Below, piece by piece: positions 5,431-12,107 of a stretch of DNA of 12,107 nt; the stretch's first letter is position 1; the number at the start of each line of letters is the position of its first letter. The DNA lies in assembly GCA_002315455.1 (NCBI GenBank), contig DCGG01000075.1, positions 3,693-15,799 on the forward strand, read 5' to 3'. Below the pieces are notes generated by a model. That model made no database searches. It saw only the letters and a program-made list of their open reading frames with translations, and was not told where the DNA came from. Source of the stretch: Lentisphaeria bacterium UBA1784. Its GTDB lineage: Bacteria > Verrucomicrobiota > Lentisphaeria > Victivallales > Victivallaceae. The translations under genes and the position numbers were made by a program.

Positions 5431-7317
5431 ATGGCGCAGTTCGGGTCCGTACTTCAGGAAATGCAGGTCCGGAAATTCCGGGCTAACCGGGAACTTCGCA
5501 AGCGGAGACTGGCGGCGATCACCACGAAAGCGCAGGCGGAAGCCTACGTCGCGGAGGTCAGGGCGAAACTTCGGGCGGCGTACGCCCCCAAGGACGCCTG
5601 CGATCCTGCGCCGAAGATCACGGGGACCATCGAACTGCCGGACTGCTTCATCGACAGGATCATCTACTTCAGCATGCCGGATTTTCCCGTTTCCGCACTG
5701 CTCTACCGCCCCAAGAAGATCGAGGGCAGGGTCCCCGGCATCGCCCTTTTCAGCGGTCACAGCCGTACCGGCAAAGCCGCGCCGAAATACCAGCAGGCCT
5801 GCCGCAACTTCGTTCAGCTCGGCTGCATCGTCATCGCGCCCGATCCCGTCGGACAGGGCGAACGGTGTCAGTTCCGCCGGGACGATCTGCCGACGGCCTC
5901 CCTCTCCACGGTCACGGAACATAACGCCTTCAACCGGAAACTGGTGGGATTGGGCGATCATTTCGGTTCCATCCGCGCCAACGACTGCCGCAAAGCCATC
6001 GACGTTCTGCTGATGCGGTCCGACGTGGATCCCGCCCGTATCGGCATCAACGGAATCTCCGGCGGCGGCACCATGACCACCATCGTCAGCATGCTGGAAG
6101 ACCGGGTTACGGCCGCGGCTCCCGGATGCTACGTCACCACCTGGCTCCGGAACGTTGAAAACGAACTCCCCGTCGATGCGGAACAGACCCCCACCGGCGC
6201 CGCCACTGACGGGGGCGAGATGGCGGACCTGCTCATTGCCGCCGCACCGCGTCCGCTCCGGATCCTCGGTGCAAAGGAGGATTTCTTCGACATCCGGGGC
6301 GGGCAGGAAGCCTACGAGGAGGTCCGGCACATCTACAGACTTCTCGGAGCGGAGGACCGGGTCTCCTTCACGGTCTCTCCCGGTGGCCACGGCTACGACC
6401 GGCCCATGCGGGAATCCGCCGTTGAATTCTTTCAGAAGACCTTTGGTCTCCCCGGGACACCCGAAGAGCGGGAGGAGGAACCGCTCCCCGACGAACAACT
6501 TTTCTGCGCACCCGGCGGCCGCACCATCGACCTCCCCGGTACCCAGGATCTGCATGCGGTCCTGCTGGAACGGCTGGAGCAGATTATTTCCATGAGACCC
6601 ACCCTCGCACCGGAAGAACTCCGCCGGCGCGTGGCGCAACTTCTGAAGATCGAACTGCCTCTTCAGGAACCTTCTTATCGGGTCCTCCGCCCCCGGATCG
6701 ACGACGGAAAACTCGTCTCCCGGTTCGCGGTGGAGACGGAACCGGGGCTCCCCGTGACCATGCAAGTGTTCCTCCCCGGGGAGTACAAATTCGTCCTCGG
6801 GAAGTACGACGACGTTCTCCTCTATCTGCCCCATCAGGACAGCGTGAAAGAACTGAACACCGAACCTCTGCCCGAGGAACGCCTCTGCATCGGCCTCGAC
6901 TACCGCGGCATCGGCGAATCCCTCCCGGCCGGATGCGATCAGAACTGCCGGGACTTCTTCGGATTGTACCTCTGTGATTACCACTTTGCCTCGCTGGGAT
7001 TGCTGACGGGAGAGGAGTTCTTTTCCGGACGGGTCCGGGACGCCCTCGCCGCCGTCGCGCTCCTCCGGGTGAAGGGGACGAAGAACATCACCCTTACCGG
7101 AAAAGGCATCGGGCTTTACGTGGCGGTCTTCGCGGCATTTCTCGATCCGCAGGTGAAACTGCTCATCCCGGAGGGAGAACCGCCGCTCTCCTATGCCGAC
7201 GGCATCCGCCGCAAATTCGACCCCATTCCGCAGTCCATGATCCCCTATGGCATCCTGAAGTTGACCGACGTGGACCAACTGGCGGAACTGGCGCTGAAAA
7301 ATGGAATCCATAAATGA
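5431..7317 (+). CDS. Tandem alpha/beta-hydrolase, acetyl-xylan-esterase/dienelactone-hydrolase-like, with degenerate second domain
   Basis: 628 residues from the ATG at 5431, with AGGGGA 6-7 bases upstream. No signal peptide is visible, so it is probably cytoplasmic. The N-domain (~70-340) is a complete alpha/beta-hydrolase: first strand PGIALFSGHSR, APDPVGQGER, nucleophile elbow GISGGG with Ser210, an acid in LGAKEDFFD (Asp284 or Asp287) and His320 in GGHGYD. This resembles acetyl-xylan-esterase-like enzymes of polysaccharide loci. The C-half (~440-628) repeats the fold (VLLYLPHQD, IGLDYRGIGES, a helix, then TGKGIG). At the elbow the Ser position is Gly559 and no clear catalytic His follows, so this copy is probably inactive and structural or dimer-forming. 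The gene is followed with almost no gap by a glycosidase, which suggests removal of acyl groups from an imported glycan fragment. The exact ester is unknown. Confidence 0.75.
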   Translation: MAQFGSVLQEMQVRKFRANRELRKRRLAAITTKAQAEAYVAEVRAKLRAAYAPKDACDPAPKITGTIELPDCFIDRIIYFSMPDFPVSALLYRPKKIEGRVPGIALFSGHSRTGKAAPKYQQACRNFVQLGCIVIAPDPVGQGERCQFRRDDLPTASLSTVTEHNAFNRKLVGLGDHFGSIRANDCRKAIDVLLMRSDVDPARIGINGISGGGTMTTIVSMLEDRVTAAAPGCYVTTWLRNVENELPVDAEQTPTGAATDGGEMADLLIAAAPRPLRILGAKEDFFDIRGGQEAYEEVRHIYRLLGAEDRVSFTVSPGGHGYDRPMRESAVEFFQKTFGLPGTPEEREEEPLPDEQLFCAPGGRTIDLPGTQDLHAVLLERLEQIISMRPTLAPEELRRRVAQLLKIELPLQEPSYRVLRPRIDDGKLVSRFAVETEPGLPVTMQVFLPGEYKFVLGKYDDVLLYLPHQDSVKELNTEPLPEERLCIGLDYRGIGESLPAGCDQNCRDFFGLYLCDYHFASLGLLTGEEFFSGRVRDALAAVALLRVKGTKNITLTGKGIGLYVAVFAAFLDPQVKLLIPEGEPPLSYADGIRRKFDPIPQSMIPYGILKLTDVDQLAELALKNGIHK

Positions 7318-7328
7318 CATGAACATAC

Positions 7329-7333
7329 AGGAA
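7329..7333 (+). promoter_or_regulatory. Ribosome site deciding the start of the first glycosidase
   Basis: AGGAA lies 9 bases before the ATG at 7343. The two earlier in-frame ATGs (7301, inside the esterase gene, and 7319, one base after its stop) have no comparable site at good spacing. The choice is moderate: re-initiation at 7319 remains possible. Confidence 0.45.
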
Positions 7334-7342
7334 TTTCTGAAA

Positions 7343-9604
7343 ATGAATCAAACGACAATCCCATTTCCCACTCCGCAGGAGATCATCACCAAAGGCGGTC
7401 TCTGGATCGACTACTCTCAAGGCGCTCCCCGCTGCATGCTCGGTAATGATCCTTTCTACTCCCGCATCTACACCTTCGACCCCAAGCCGGACCGTCCCTG
7501 GCAGAAGCAACTGAAAGAGATGTACGAACACGGCATCCGGATGTTCTCCTACCTCGCTCCCATGCTCCTCGGCTGGACGGCGGAACACACCTTCGACTAC
7601 TCCGAACTGGATGCGATGGTGGACGAGATCCTCTCGCTGGCCCCCGATGGTCTGCTCATGCCCCGGGTCTTTCTCTCCACTCCGGAATGGTGGGATCAGG
7701 CCCATCCGGAGGAGATGCAGGGCTTCAGCGGCAAGCCCCCGGTGACGCCCATGAGCCCGCCCCTGACGGGAACCTACTGGCGCTACGACAGAAAATGCAT
7801 GCGGGGCACCGACAATCCGGACATGGCCTCCGAACTCTGGCGGCAAGATGCGGGAGAAGCGCTTGCTGACTACGTGAAGCACTGCTGTGAAAAATATCCC
7901 GGGCACTTTGTGGCGTTCCAGCCGGCCTACGGCACCTGCGGCGAATGGGGCATCTACGGCTCCTATCAGGGGGATCAGTACGGCAACAGCGGCTTCGGAG
8001 TTCCCAGTATCCGGGAGTGGCGGAAGTTCCTGTGCGGAAAGTACGGCAGCGATGCCGCCCTGCAGAAGGCGTGGCACCGCTCCGACGTAAAACTGGAAAC
8101 GGTCCTGCCGCCCTCGAAACACCTCCGCCACCGCACCGAAAAGGGATGTCTGCGGACGCCGGACTTCACCCGGGAATTTCTGGACTTCGAGGCTTTTTAC
8201 GCCAGGCTCAAAGCTTCCGCAGTCGATTTCTTCTGCGGCGTCGTCAAGAAGGCCGCTCCCATCAGGGTACTCGCCGGAAGTTTCGGCGGGAGCATCGTGC
8301 AGACGGGGAGTTCCGCCTACATCTCCCACCACTCCCTGTGGCCGGACCTCTTCCCGCTCTATTTTCAGAGCGAGGAGATCGACTTCCTTGCCACGCCCCA
8401 CATCTATCAGGACCATCAGAACGGCATCGTTTCGCAGGTGCCGCTGCGTTCCATGACCAGGCACAAGCTCTTCCTCTCGGAGTGCGACGTGCGGACCCAC
8501 CTCAACGTCCCCACGATCTACACGCCCAAGGATGCCGTTGCCGGAATCTCCAACGTACTGTACCACACCGGATACGACTTCTGTCAGGGGTCCGGGTGGC
8601 TTTGGTGGTACGATTTCGGCAACGGCTGGTATCTGGACCCGGAACTCCGACACATCATCACCCGCCTCAATGCGGAAATGACCGGCGACAAGGCCGGATT
8701 CCTCCACACCCCGGCCAAGGTCACTGTGGTCTATTCTCCCGAAAGCATCGCTCTCACGGAGGGGACCTCCAGCTATTACCGGAACGTCCGCTGGCTTCTC
8801 AACAACGAACTCGCCGGCATCGGATGCTCCTGCGACGTCATCCTCGACACGGAACTGGAGGACTACCCACCGAGCAAACTCTACATCTTCGTCAATCAGT
8901 TCCGGCGGGACGATTCCGGGAAGATCCGGGCGTTCCTCCGGAAAAACAACGCTTCCGCAATCTGGTTCTACGCCGCGGGAGCAGTGGGGGAACACGACAT
9001 TGATTTTGTCCGGATGCAGGAGTTGACCGGCATCCCCGTGGAGGAACTGCCCGGAATGCAGACTCCCTGCTCCGTCCGCATCACCAATTCGGAACACCCA
9101 GCCTGTGCCGGCATGCGTCTGCCCAAGCCCACCACCGATCTTGGCGACGTGGCAACCACCATCTATCCGCCCATGCTGGTGGTCAGGCCGGAGCCGGGAG
9201 TGGACGTCCTCGGCGAGATCGAAGCAGTGGACCTCCCTGGACTTGCCTACCGTCAGGACGGGCGGCGCTTCGATCTCTGGAGCAGTACTCCCCGTCTGCC
9301 TCTTGCGCTCCTGCGCAACCTCCGGGAACTCGCTGGGATCCCCGCAGATGCGGAGCCGCTCCCGCTCCCGGCGGAGGCCCCGGACTACAAGCCGGCCGAT
9401 GACCCGGCGTTCCGCATCCAGTTCTTCGAAGGGGACGGAGCCATGGTCCTGCGGGGCTGGCATGCCGGCGGGGCGCGGATCCGCTCCGCCGTCGCACTCC
9501 GGGACGCGGTGGAAGGAACCGTTTTCCCAACGGACAACGGTTTCTGCACGGTCCCGCTGTCCCACCGTCAGTGCCGCATTCTGCTGAAGCAGAACGCAAG
9601 GTAA
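7343..9604 (+). CDS. Cytoplasmic GH42-like glycoside hydrolase (clan GH-A, beta-galactosidase-like)
   Basis: 753 residues from the ATG at 7343 (767 if 7301 is used). No signal peptide. Residues ~20-440 read as a GH-A TIM barrel of the GH42 kind: aromatic-rich strands, AYGTCGEWGIYG with candidate acid/base Glu201, then WRKFLCGKYGSDAALQKAW (the GH42-like F-x-x-(W/F)L-x-x-KY-x-x-x-xALN-x-AW helix, ~226-244), and the candidate nucleophile Glu380 in KLFLSECDVRTH. WLWWYDFGNGWY (419-430) is an aromatic subsite. Residues ~459-615 look like the flavodoxin/GATase-like beta-galactosidase trimerisation domain (VTVVYSPESIAL, then a Rossmann-like run). A C-terminal beta-rich domain follows. It is coupled to the upstream esterase and followed by a terminator, so the two form one transcript. 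The substrate (galactoside or another beta-glycoside) is not fixed by the sequence. A defined GH family number should not be assumed. Confidence 0.65.
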   Translation: MNQTTIPFPTPQEIITKGGLWIDYSQGAPRCMLGNDPFYSRIYTFDPKPDRPWQKQLKEMYEHGIRMFSYLAPMLLGWTAEHTFDYSELDAMVDEILSLAPDGLLMPRVFLSTPEWWDQAHPEEMQGFSGKPPVTPMSPPLTGTYWRYDRKCMRGTDNPDMASELWRQDAGEALADYVKHCCEKYPGHFVAFQPAYGTCGEWGIYGSYQGDQYGNSGFGVPSIREWRKFLCGKYGSDAALQKAWHRSDVKLETVLPPSKHLRHRTEKGCLRTPDFTREFLDFEAFYARLKASAVDFFCGVVKKAAPIRVLAGSFGGSIVQTGSSAYISHHSLWPDLFPLYFQSEEIDFLATPHIYQDHQNGIVSQVPLRSMTRHKLFLSECDVRTHLNVPTIYTPKDAVAGISNVLYHTGYDFCQGSGWLWWYDFGNGWYLDPELRHIITRLNAEMTGDKAGFLHTPAKVTVVYSPESIALTEGTSSYYRNVRWLLNNELAGIGCSCDVILDTELEDYPPSKLYIFVNQFRRDDSGKIRAFLRKNNASAIWFYAAGAVGEHDIDFVRMQELTGIPVEELPGMQTPCSVRITNSEHPACAGMRLPKPTTDLGDVATTIYPPMLVVRPEPGVDVLGEIEAVDLPGLAYRQDGRRFDLWSSTPRLPLALLRNLRELAGIPADAEPLPLPAEAPDYKPADDPAFRIQFFEGDGAMVLRGWHAGGARIRSAVALRDAVEGTVFPTDNGFCTVPLSHRQCRILLKQNAR

Positions 9605-9625
9605 AAAGATCCGGTTTCGCAGCTG

Positions 9626-9674
9626 AACGCATTTCCTTCGTACAAAAAATACGGGGAAATGCGTTTTTTCTTTT
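9626..9674 (+). terminator. Rho-independent terminator after the esterase-glycosidase operon
   Basis: AACGCATTTCC (9626-9636) pairs perfectly with GGAAATGCGTT (9655-9665). An inner CGTA/TACG stem closes a CAAAAAA loop, and TTTTTTCTTTT follows. It begins 22 bases after the glycosidase stop. Confidence 0.92.
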
Positions 9675-9694
9675 GGGAGAACGACCGATCCGGT

Positions 9695-9723
9695 TTGACA
9701 AAAAGCCATTTTACGGATATGTT
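9695..9723 (+). promoter_or_regulatory. Sigma70-type promoter for the secreted glycosidase
   Basis: A perfect TTGACA (9695-9700) is followed after 17 bases by TATGTT (9718-9723). The predicted start is near 9730, with an ~80-base leader to the ATG at 9811. It sits just after the terminator, so this gene is transcribed independently. The inverted repeat found at the upstream operon is not present here. Confidence 0.65.
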
Positions 9724-9810
9724 AAGAGGTTTTCTTCTGCGCGACGCAACGGGGAAAAAACGCTTTTTTACCGAACGATCAATAAGGGGGACTTTCAGAA
9801 GGGGGAATTC

Positions 9811-12107
9811 ATGAAAATGAACGTGTGGAAAAAATTCGCTGCAGGTTCCGGTATCGCCGCCGGACTTCTGCTCTGCGGGGTGGCCTTTGCCGCGGCTGAT
9901 CGGCATCCCGGCTGGAGCAATATTTCACCGGACCGCAAGCCCATTCTCCCGGCAAAACTGCTTTGGAGCGGGGATTTCAAAGAAGTCGACATCTCCTTCT
10001 GCGACGGAGCAAAAGGGCGGACGCAACTGGTGGATTCCAAACGTCACCCCGGCCAGAAGGCCCTCCGCATCATCAAGGAGAACCAGCAGGGATACATCCT
10101 CGTTCTCAGCAAAACCTCTTTCACGGCCAAGCAGGGAAAAGTCCTGCAGAGCGTAGCGGAAGTCGCCTGTTCCGGCGCCAACCCGGACTACTCCATCGGA
10201 ATGCTCCGTCTGGTGGGTAAGTCCGGTTCCCTCGCCTTCTACGACAAGGTGACGGGGGCTTCCAACGGCGGAGAGAAGATGACCTATCTGGTCAACACCG
10301 CCCCCGGGATCTACGAGCGGAAACTCTGCCATCTGAACGTGGATGACGAATCCGGGGAGAAAATCACCCCCGCCATCATCGTCGCGGGAACGCCGTCGGA
10401 CTCCATCTGGGACAGCTGGATCGCGGAGGATTATCCCGCTGCGAAGAAGGCCTGGAGCGCCAACATCGCCCTCCAGCCCAAGCCGGATCGCCAGAAGGAG
10501 ATGATCCCGGATGCAGAACTGGATAAACTCCTCGCCGCTGACGTTGACCACACCGCAAAAGTCATCAAAAAGAACGGTCTCGCCGTCCTCACCGTGGATG
10601 GCAAACCGGTTCCGCCGGCCGTGTTCAAGGGGTACCCCTACTCCAAGCCGGGAGTCAGCGAATACGCCGGGAAACGCATGGAGGAGGTCGGTCTTGACCT
10701 ACAGGTCGTCGCCCTGCGTTTCGGGAATTCCCACCGCATGGCCGGCCTCTGGACCGGCAAGGATCAGTTCGACACGAAGCAGGCGATCCAGATCATCCGG
10801 GACGCCATGCGCATCTGCCCCAAAAGCAAATTCATTCTCACACTCATCACCGACCCCTACGAGGAGTTCGGGAAGGAGTATCCCGATGAAGTCCTGATCA
10901 ACGAAAAGGGGCAGAAGGTCTATGGCAACTACGTCCATGCGACCTATTTCCTGAAGGACCAGCGTCCCTCTCAATACTGGTACTGGGCCTCCATGGACAG
11001 CCGCGTCTGGAGAAAAGGCGTGGAGGACATCATCTCCGATCTCACCGCAGAACTGAAGAAAAACGGCATGAGCAAACGCATCATCGGCGTCCATCTGGCC
11101 GGATTCCACGATCACCAGTTCGCGCTCCGCCACGTGGATTACAGCAAGCCTGCCGAAGCGGGCTTCCGGGAGTTCCTCCGGGAAAAGTACAAGACCGATG
11201 CTGCCCTCCGCAAAGCGTGGAAGGATGACAAGGTCTCCTTCTCCACCGCCATGCTCCCCGCCATCCCCAAGGAGACCTACGTTGATCCGGCGACCCGGCA
11301 GAACGTGGCGGACTTCTACGCCTACCAGAACCAGATGCCCCAGCGCACGCAGGAGGCTCTCGCCCGGCATGCGAAAAAGTGTTTCGGCAAGGACATCGTG
11401 GTCCTCCGCTGGTGCATGTCCCCCTTCGGCGGGACTTGGGGAAGCGTCTATAACCTCACCCGCTTCACCCGTAATTCCGATATCGACATTCTGGTGGCAC
11501 AGCCGGCGTATTCCACCCGGTTGCCAGCCCTCGCCTGCCCGCTCCGGAGCAGTTTCCGCAGCTACCACCGCCACGGGAAACTCTTCCTCAACGAGTTTGA
11601 CCTGCGTACTTGGGGCGGACTCCATCACGGCGAGACCGAGATGCGGGTCACTTGGGCCAGCAACGCCCTCGATGCCCCCATGTGGCGCGCGCTCCACCGG
11701 AAGATGGCGGGGCAGATGATCGCGCAGAACATGGGGTACTGGTACTACGACATGGCGCCCAACTGGTTCGAGCCGAAGCCCATCGCCGAGGACATCGGCG
11801 AAGCGGCCAAAGAAATGGCCCGGGTGGAACTGGGCCGTCCCGATGCCTGGATCCCCGAGGCCGCCTTCGTGGTGGACGAGGAGGGGATGCTCCTCCGCAA
11901 TCTTGCCAAGGACAAATGGAACTTCGACGAGGAGGAACTTGTGGGCGGTCAGCTGAAGTCCATCACCAGCGCCGGAGTTCCCTATGACATCGTCCTCCTG
12001 CAGGACCTGCTGGACGATCCGGCCTTCGCCAAACACTACAAGATGCTGATCTTTGCCGGGATGAACAATATCGACCCTGCCCGGGAGGCGCTGATCCAAA
12101 CGCTGAA
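9811..12107 (+). CDS. Secreted GH42-like glycoside hydrolase with extra N-terminal domain (runs off right edge)
   Basis: 765 codons are in the window, with no stop. AAGGGGG lies 5 bases before the ATG at 9811 (a second ATG is at 9817). Residues 1-27 are a Sec signal peptide: lysines at 7-8, a hydrophobic core, AFA at 25-27. Residues ~30-250 form a beta-rich region resembling a carbohydrate-binding or jelly-roll module. The TIM barrel starts at ~255. Paralogy with the upstream glycosidase is plain: GFREFLREKYKTDAALRKAW (451-470), a shared ID-L...P-Y...PLRS...KLFL-E-D-RT run ending in KLFLNEFDLRTW with candidate nucleophile Glu595, GYWYYDMAPNWF (642-653), and a flavodoxin-like domain from ~679. 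At the acid/base position the partner's GEW is replaced by GFHDHQF (432-438), with Asp434 and no Glu. It probably acts outside the cytoplasm on a polymer or large oligosaccharide. Catalytic competence is uncertain. Confidence 0.7.
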   Translation, partial: MKMNVWKKFAAGSGIAAGLLLCGVAFAAADRHPGWSNISPDRKPILPAKLLWSGDFKEVDISFCDGAKGRTQLVDSKRHPGQKALRIIKENQQGYILVLSKTSFTAKQGKVLQSVAEVACSGANPDYSIGMLRLVGKSGSLAFYDKVTGASNGGEKMTYLVNTAPGIYERKLCHLNVDDESGEKITPAIIVAGTPSDSIWDSWIAEDYPAAKKAWSANIALQPKPDRQKEMIPDAELDKLLAADVDHTAKVIKKNGLAVLTVDGKPVPPAVFKGYPYSKPGVSEYAGKRMEEVGLDLQVVALRFGNSHRMAGLWTGKDQFDTKQAIQIIRDAMRICPKSKFILTLITDPYEEFGKEYPDEVLINEKGQKVYGNYVHATYFLKDQRPSQYWYWASMDSRVWRKGVEDIISDLTAELKKNGMSKRIIGVHLAGFHDHQFALRHVDYSKPAEAGFREFLREKYKTDAALRKAWKDDKVSFSTAMLPAIPKETYVDPATRQNVADFYAYQNQMPQRTQEALARHAKKCFGKDIVVLRWCMSPFGGTWGSVYNLTRFTRNSDIDILVAQPAYSTRLPALACPLRSSFRSYHRHGKLFLNEFDLRTWGGLHHGETEMRVTWASNALDAPMWRALHRKMAGQMIAQNMGYWYYDMAPNWFEPKPIAEDIGEAAKEMARVELGRPDAWIPEAAFVVDEEGMLLRNLAKDKWNFDEEELVGGQLKSITSAGVPYDIVLLQDLLDDPAFAKHYKMLIFAGMNNIDPAREALIQTL

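Noticed and set aside
5386..7326. A 646-codon minus-strand frame opposite the esterase.
   Set aside because: Same reason: a shadow of a recognisable hydrolase with no ribosome site or motif of its own.
7163..9709. A very long open frame on the minus strand (848 codons) opposite the first glycosidase.
   Set aside because: It lies entirely antisense to a recognisable enzyme, its translation has no family pattern and is rich in R, G, P and H, as expected from a GC-rich shadow frame.
9752..9772. A6/T6 dyad in the leader of the secreted glycosidase as an operator.
   Set aside because: Short A and T runs around three bases arise easily by chance, and nothing matching it lies elsewhere in the window.
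9811..9891. LLLC in the secreted glycosidase signal as a lipobox.
   Set aside because: The residue before Cys is Leu rather than Gly, Ala or Ser, and a good AFA signal-peptidase I site follows.

Overview
The window (12,107 bases, GC-rich and densely coding) reads as a chromosomal segment of a diderm bacterium. It holds a meso-diaminopimelate-type murE, a lipoprotein with an outer-membrane-type lipobox, strong Shine-Dalgarno sites, and large GH42-like glycosidases beside an acetyl-xylan-esterase-like hydrolase. This mix resembles the glycan-degrading PVC group (Lentisphaerota/Victivallales or Kiritimatiellota). That placement is inferred from gene content, not from a marker gene.

Left half, minus strand (read right to left): a 90-residue stand-alone Lrp/AsnC ligand-binding (RAM) protein with a clear sigma70-type promoter; a leader with a terminator-like hairpin; a lipoprotein with a BamE-like C-terminus; murF; murE; an S-adenosylhomocysteine-hydrolase-like protein joined to murE by an ATGA overlap; and the first ~50 codons of an amidohydrolase that runs off the left edge. 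From lipoprotein to amidohydrolase the spacings are 24, 25, -4 and 52 bases with good ribosome sites, so they probably form one operon. murF before murE is the reverse of the usual order, and a SAHH-like gene sits where more wall genes would be expected. The first 67 bases contain a perfect 19-base inverted repeat that cuts the amidohydrolase at a conserved point and looks like an assembly fold-back.

The divergent intergenic region (5151-5430) carries back-to-back promoters. The minus promoter serves the RAM protein. The plus promoter carries an 18-base perfect-arm inverted repeat over the predicted start point, as expected for a repressor operator.

Right half, plus strand: a 628-residue tandem alpha/beta-hydrolase (active-looking N-domain, degenerate C-domain) is followed without a gap by a cytoplasmic GH42-like glycosidase (753 residues). 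A textbook Rho-independent terminator follows. A second promoter then drives a secreted paralogue of that glycosidase with a signal peptide and an extra N-terminal domain, which runs off the right edge. The two glycosidases share the barrel, the predicted nucleophile and the following flavodoxin-like domain but differ at the predicted acid/base position. Together they suggest a small locus for an acylated galactoside-like glycan: one enzyme outside the cytoplasm, and a de-esterifying enzyme plus a glycosidase inside. No transporter or regulator lies in the window.
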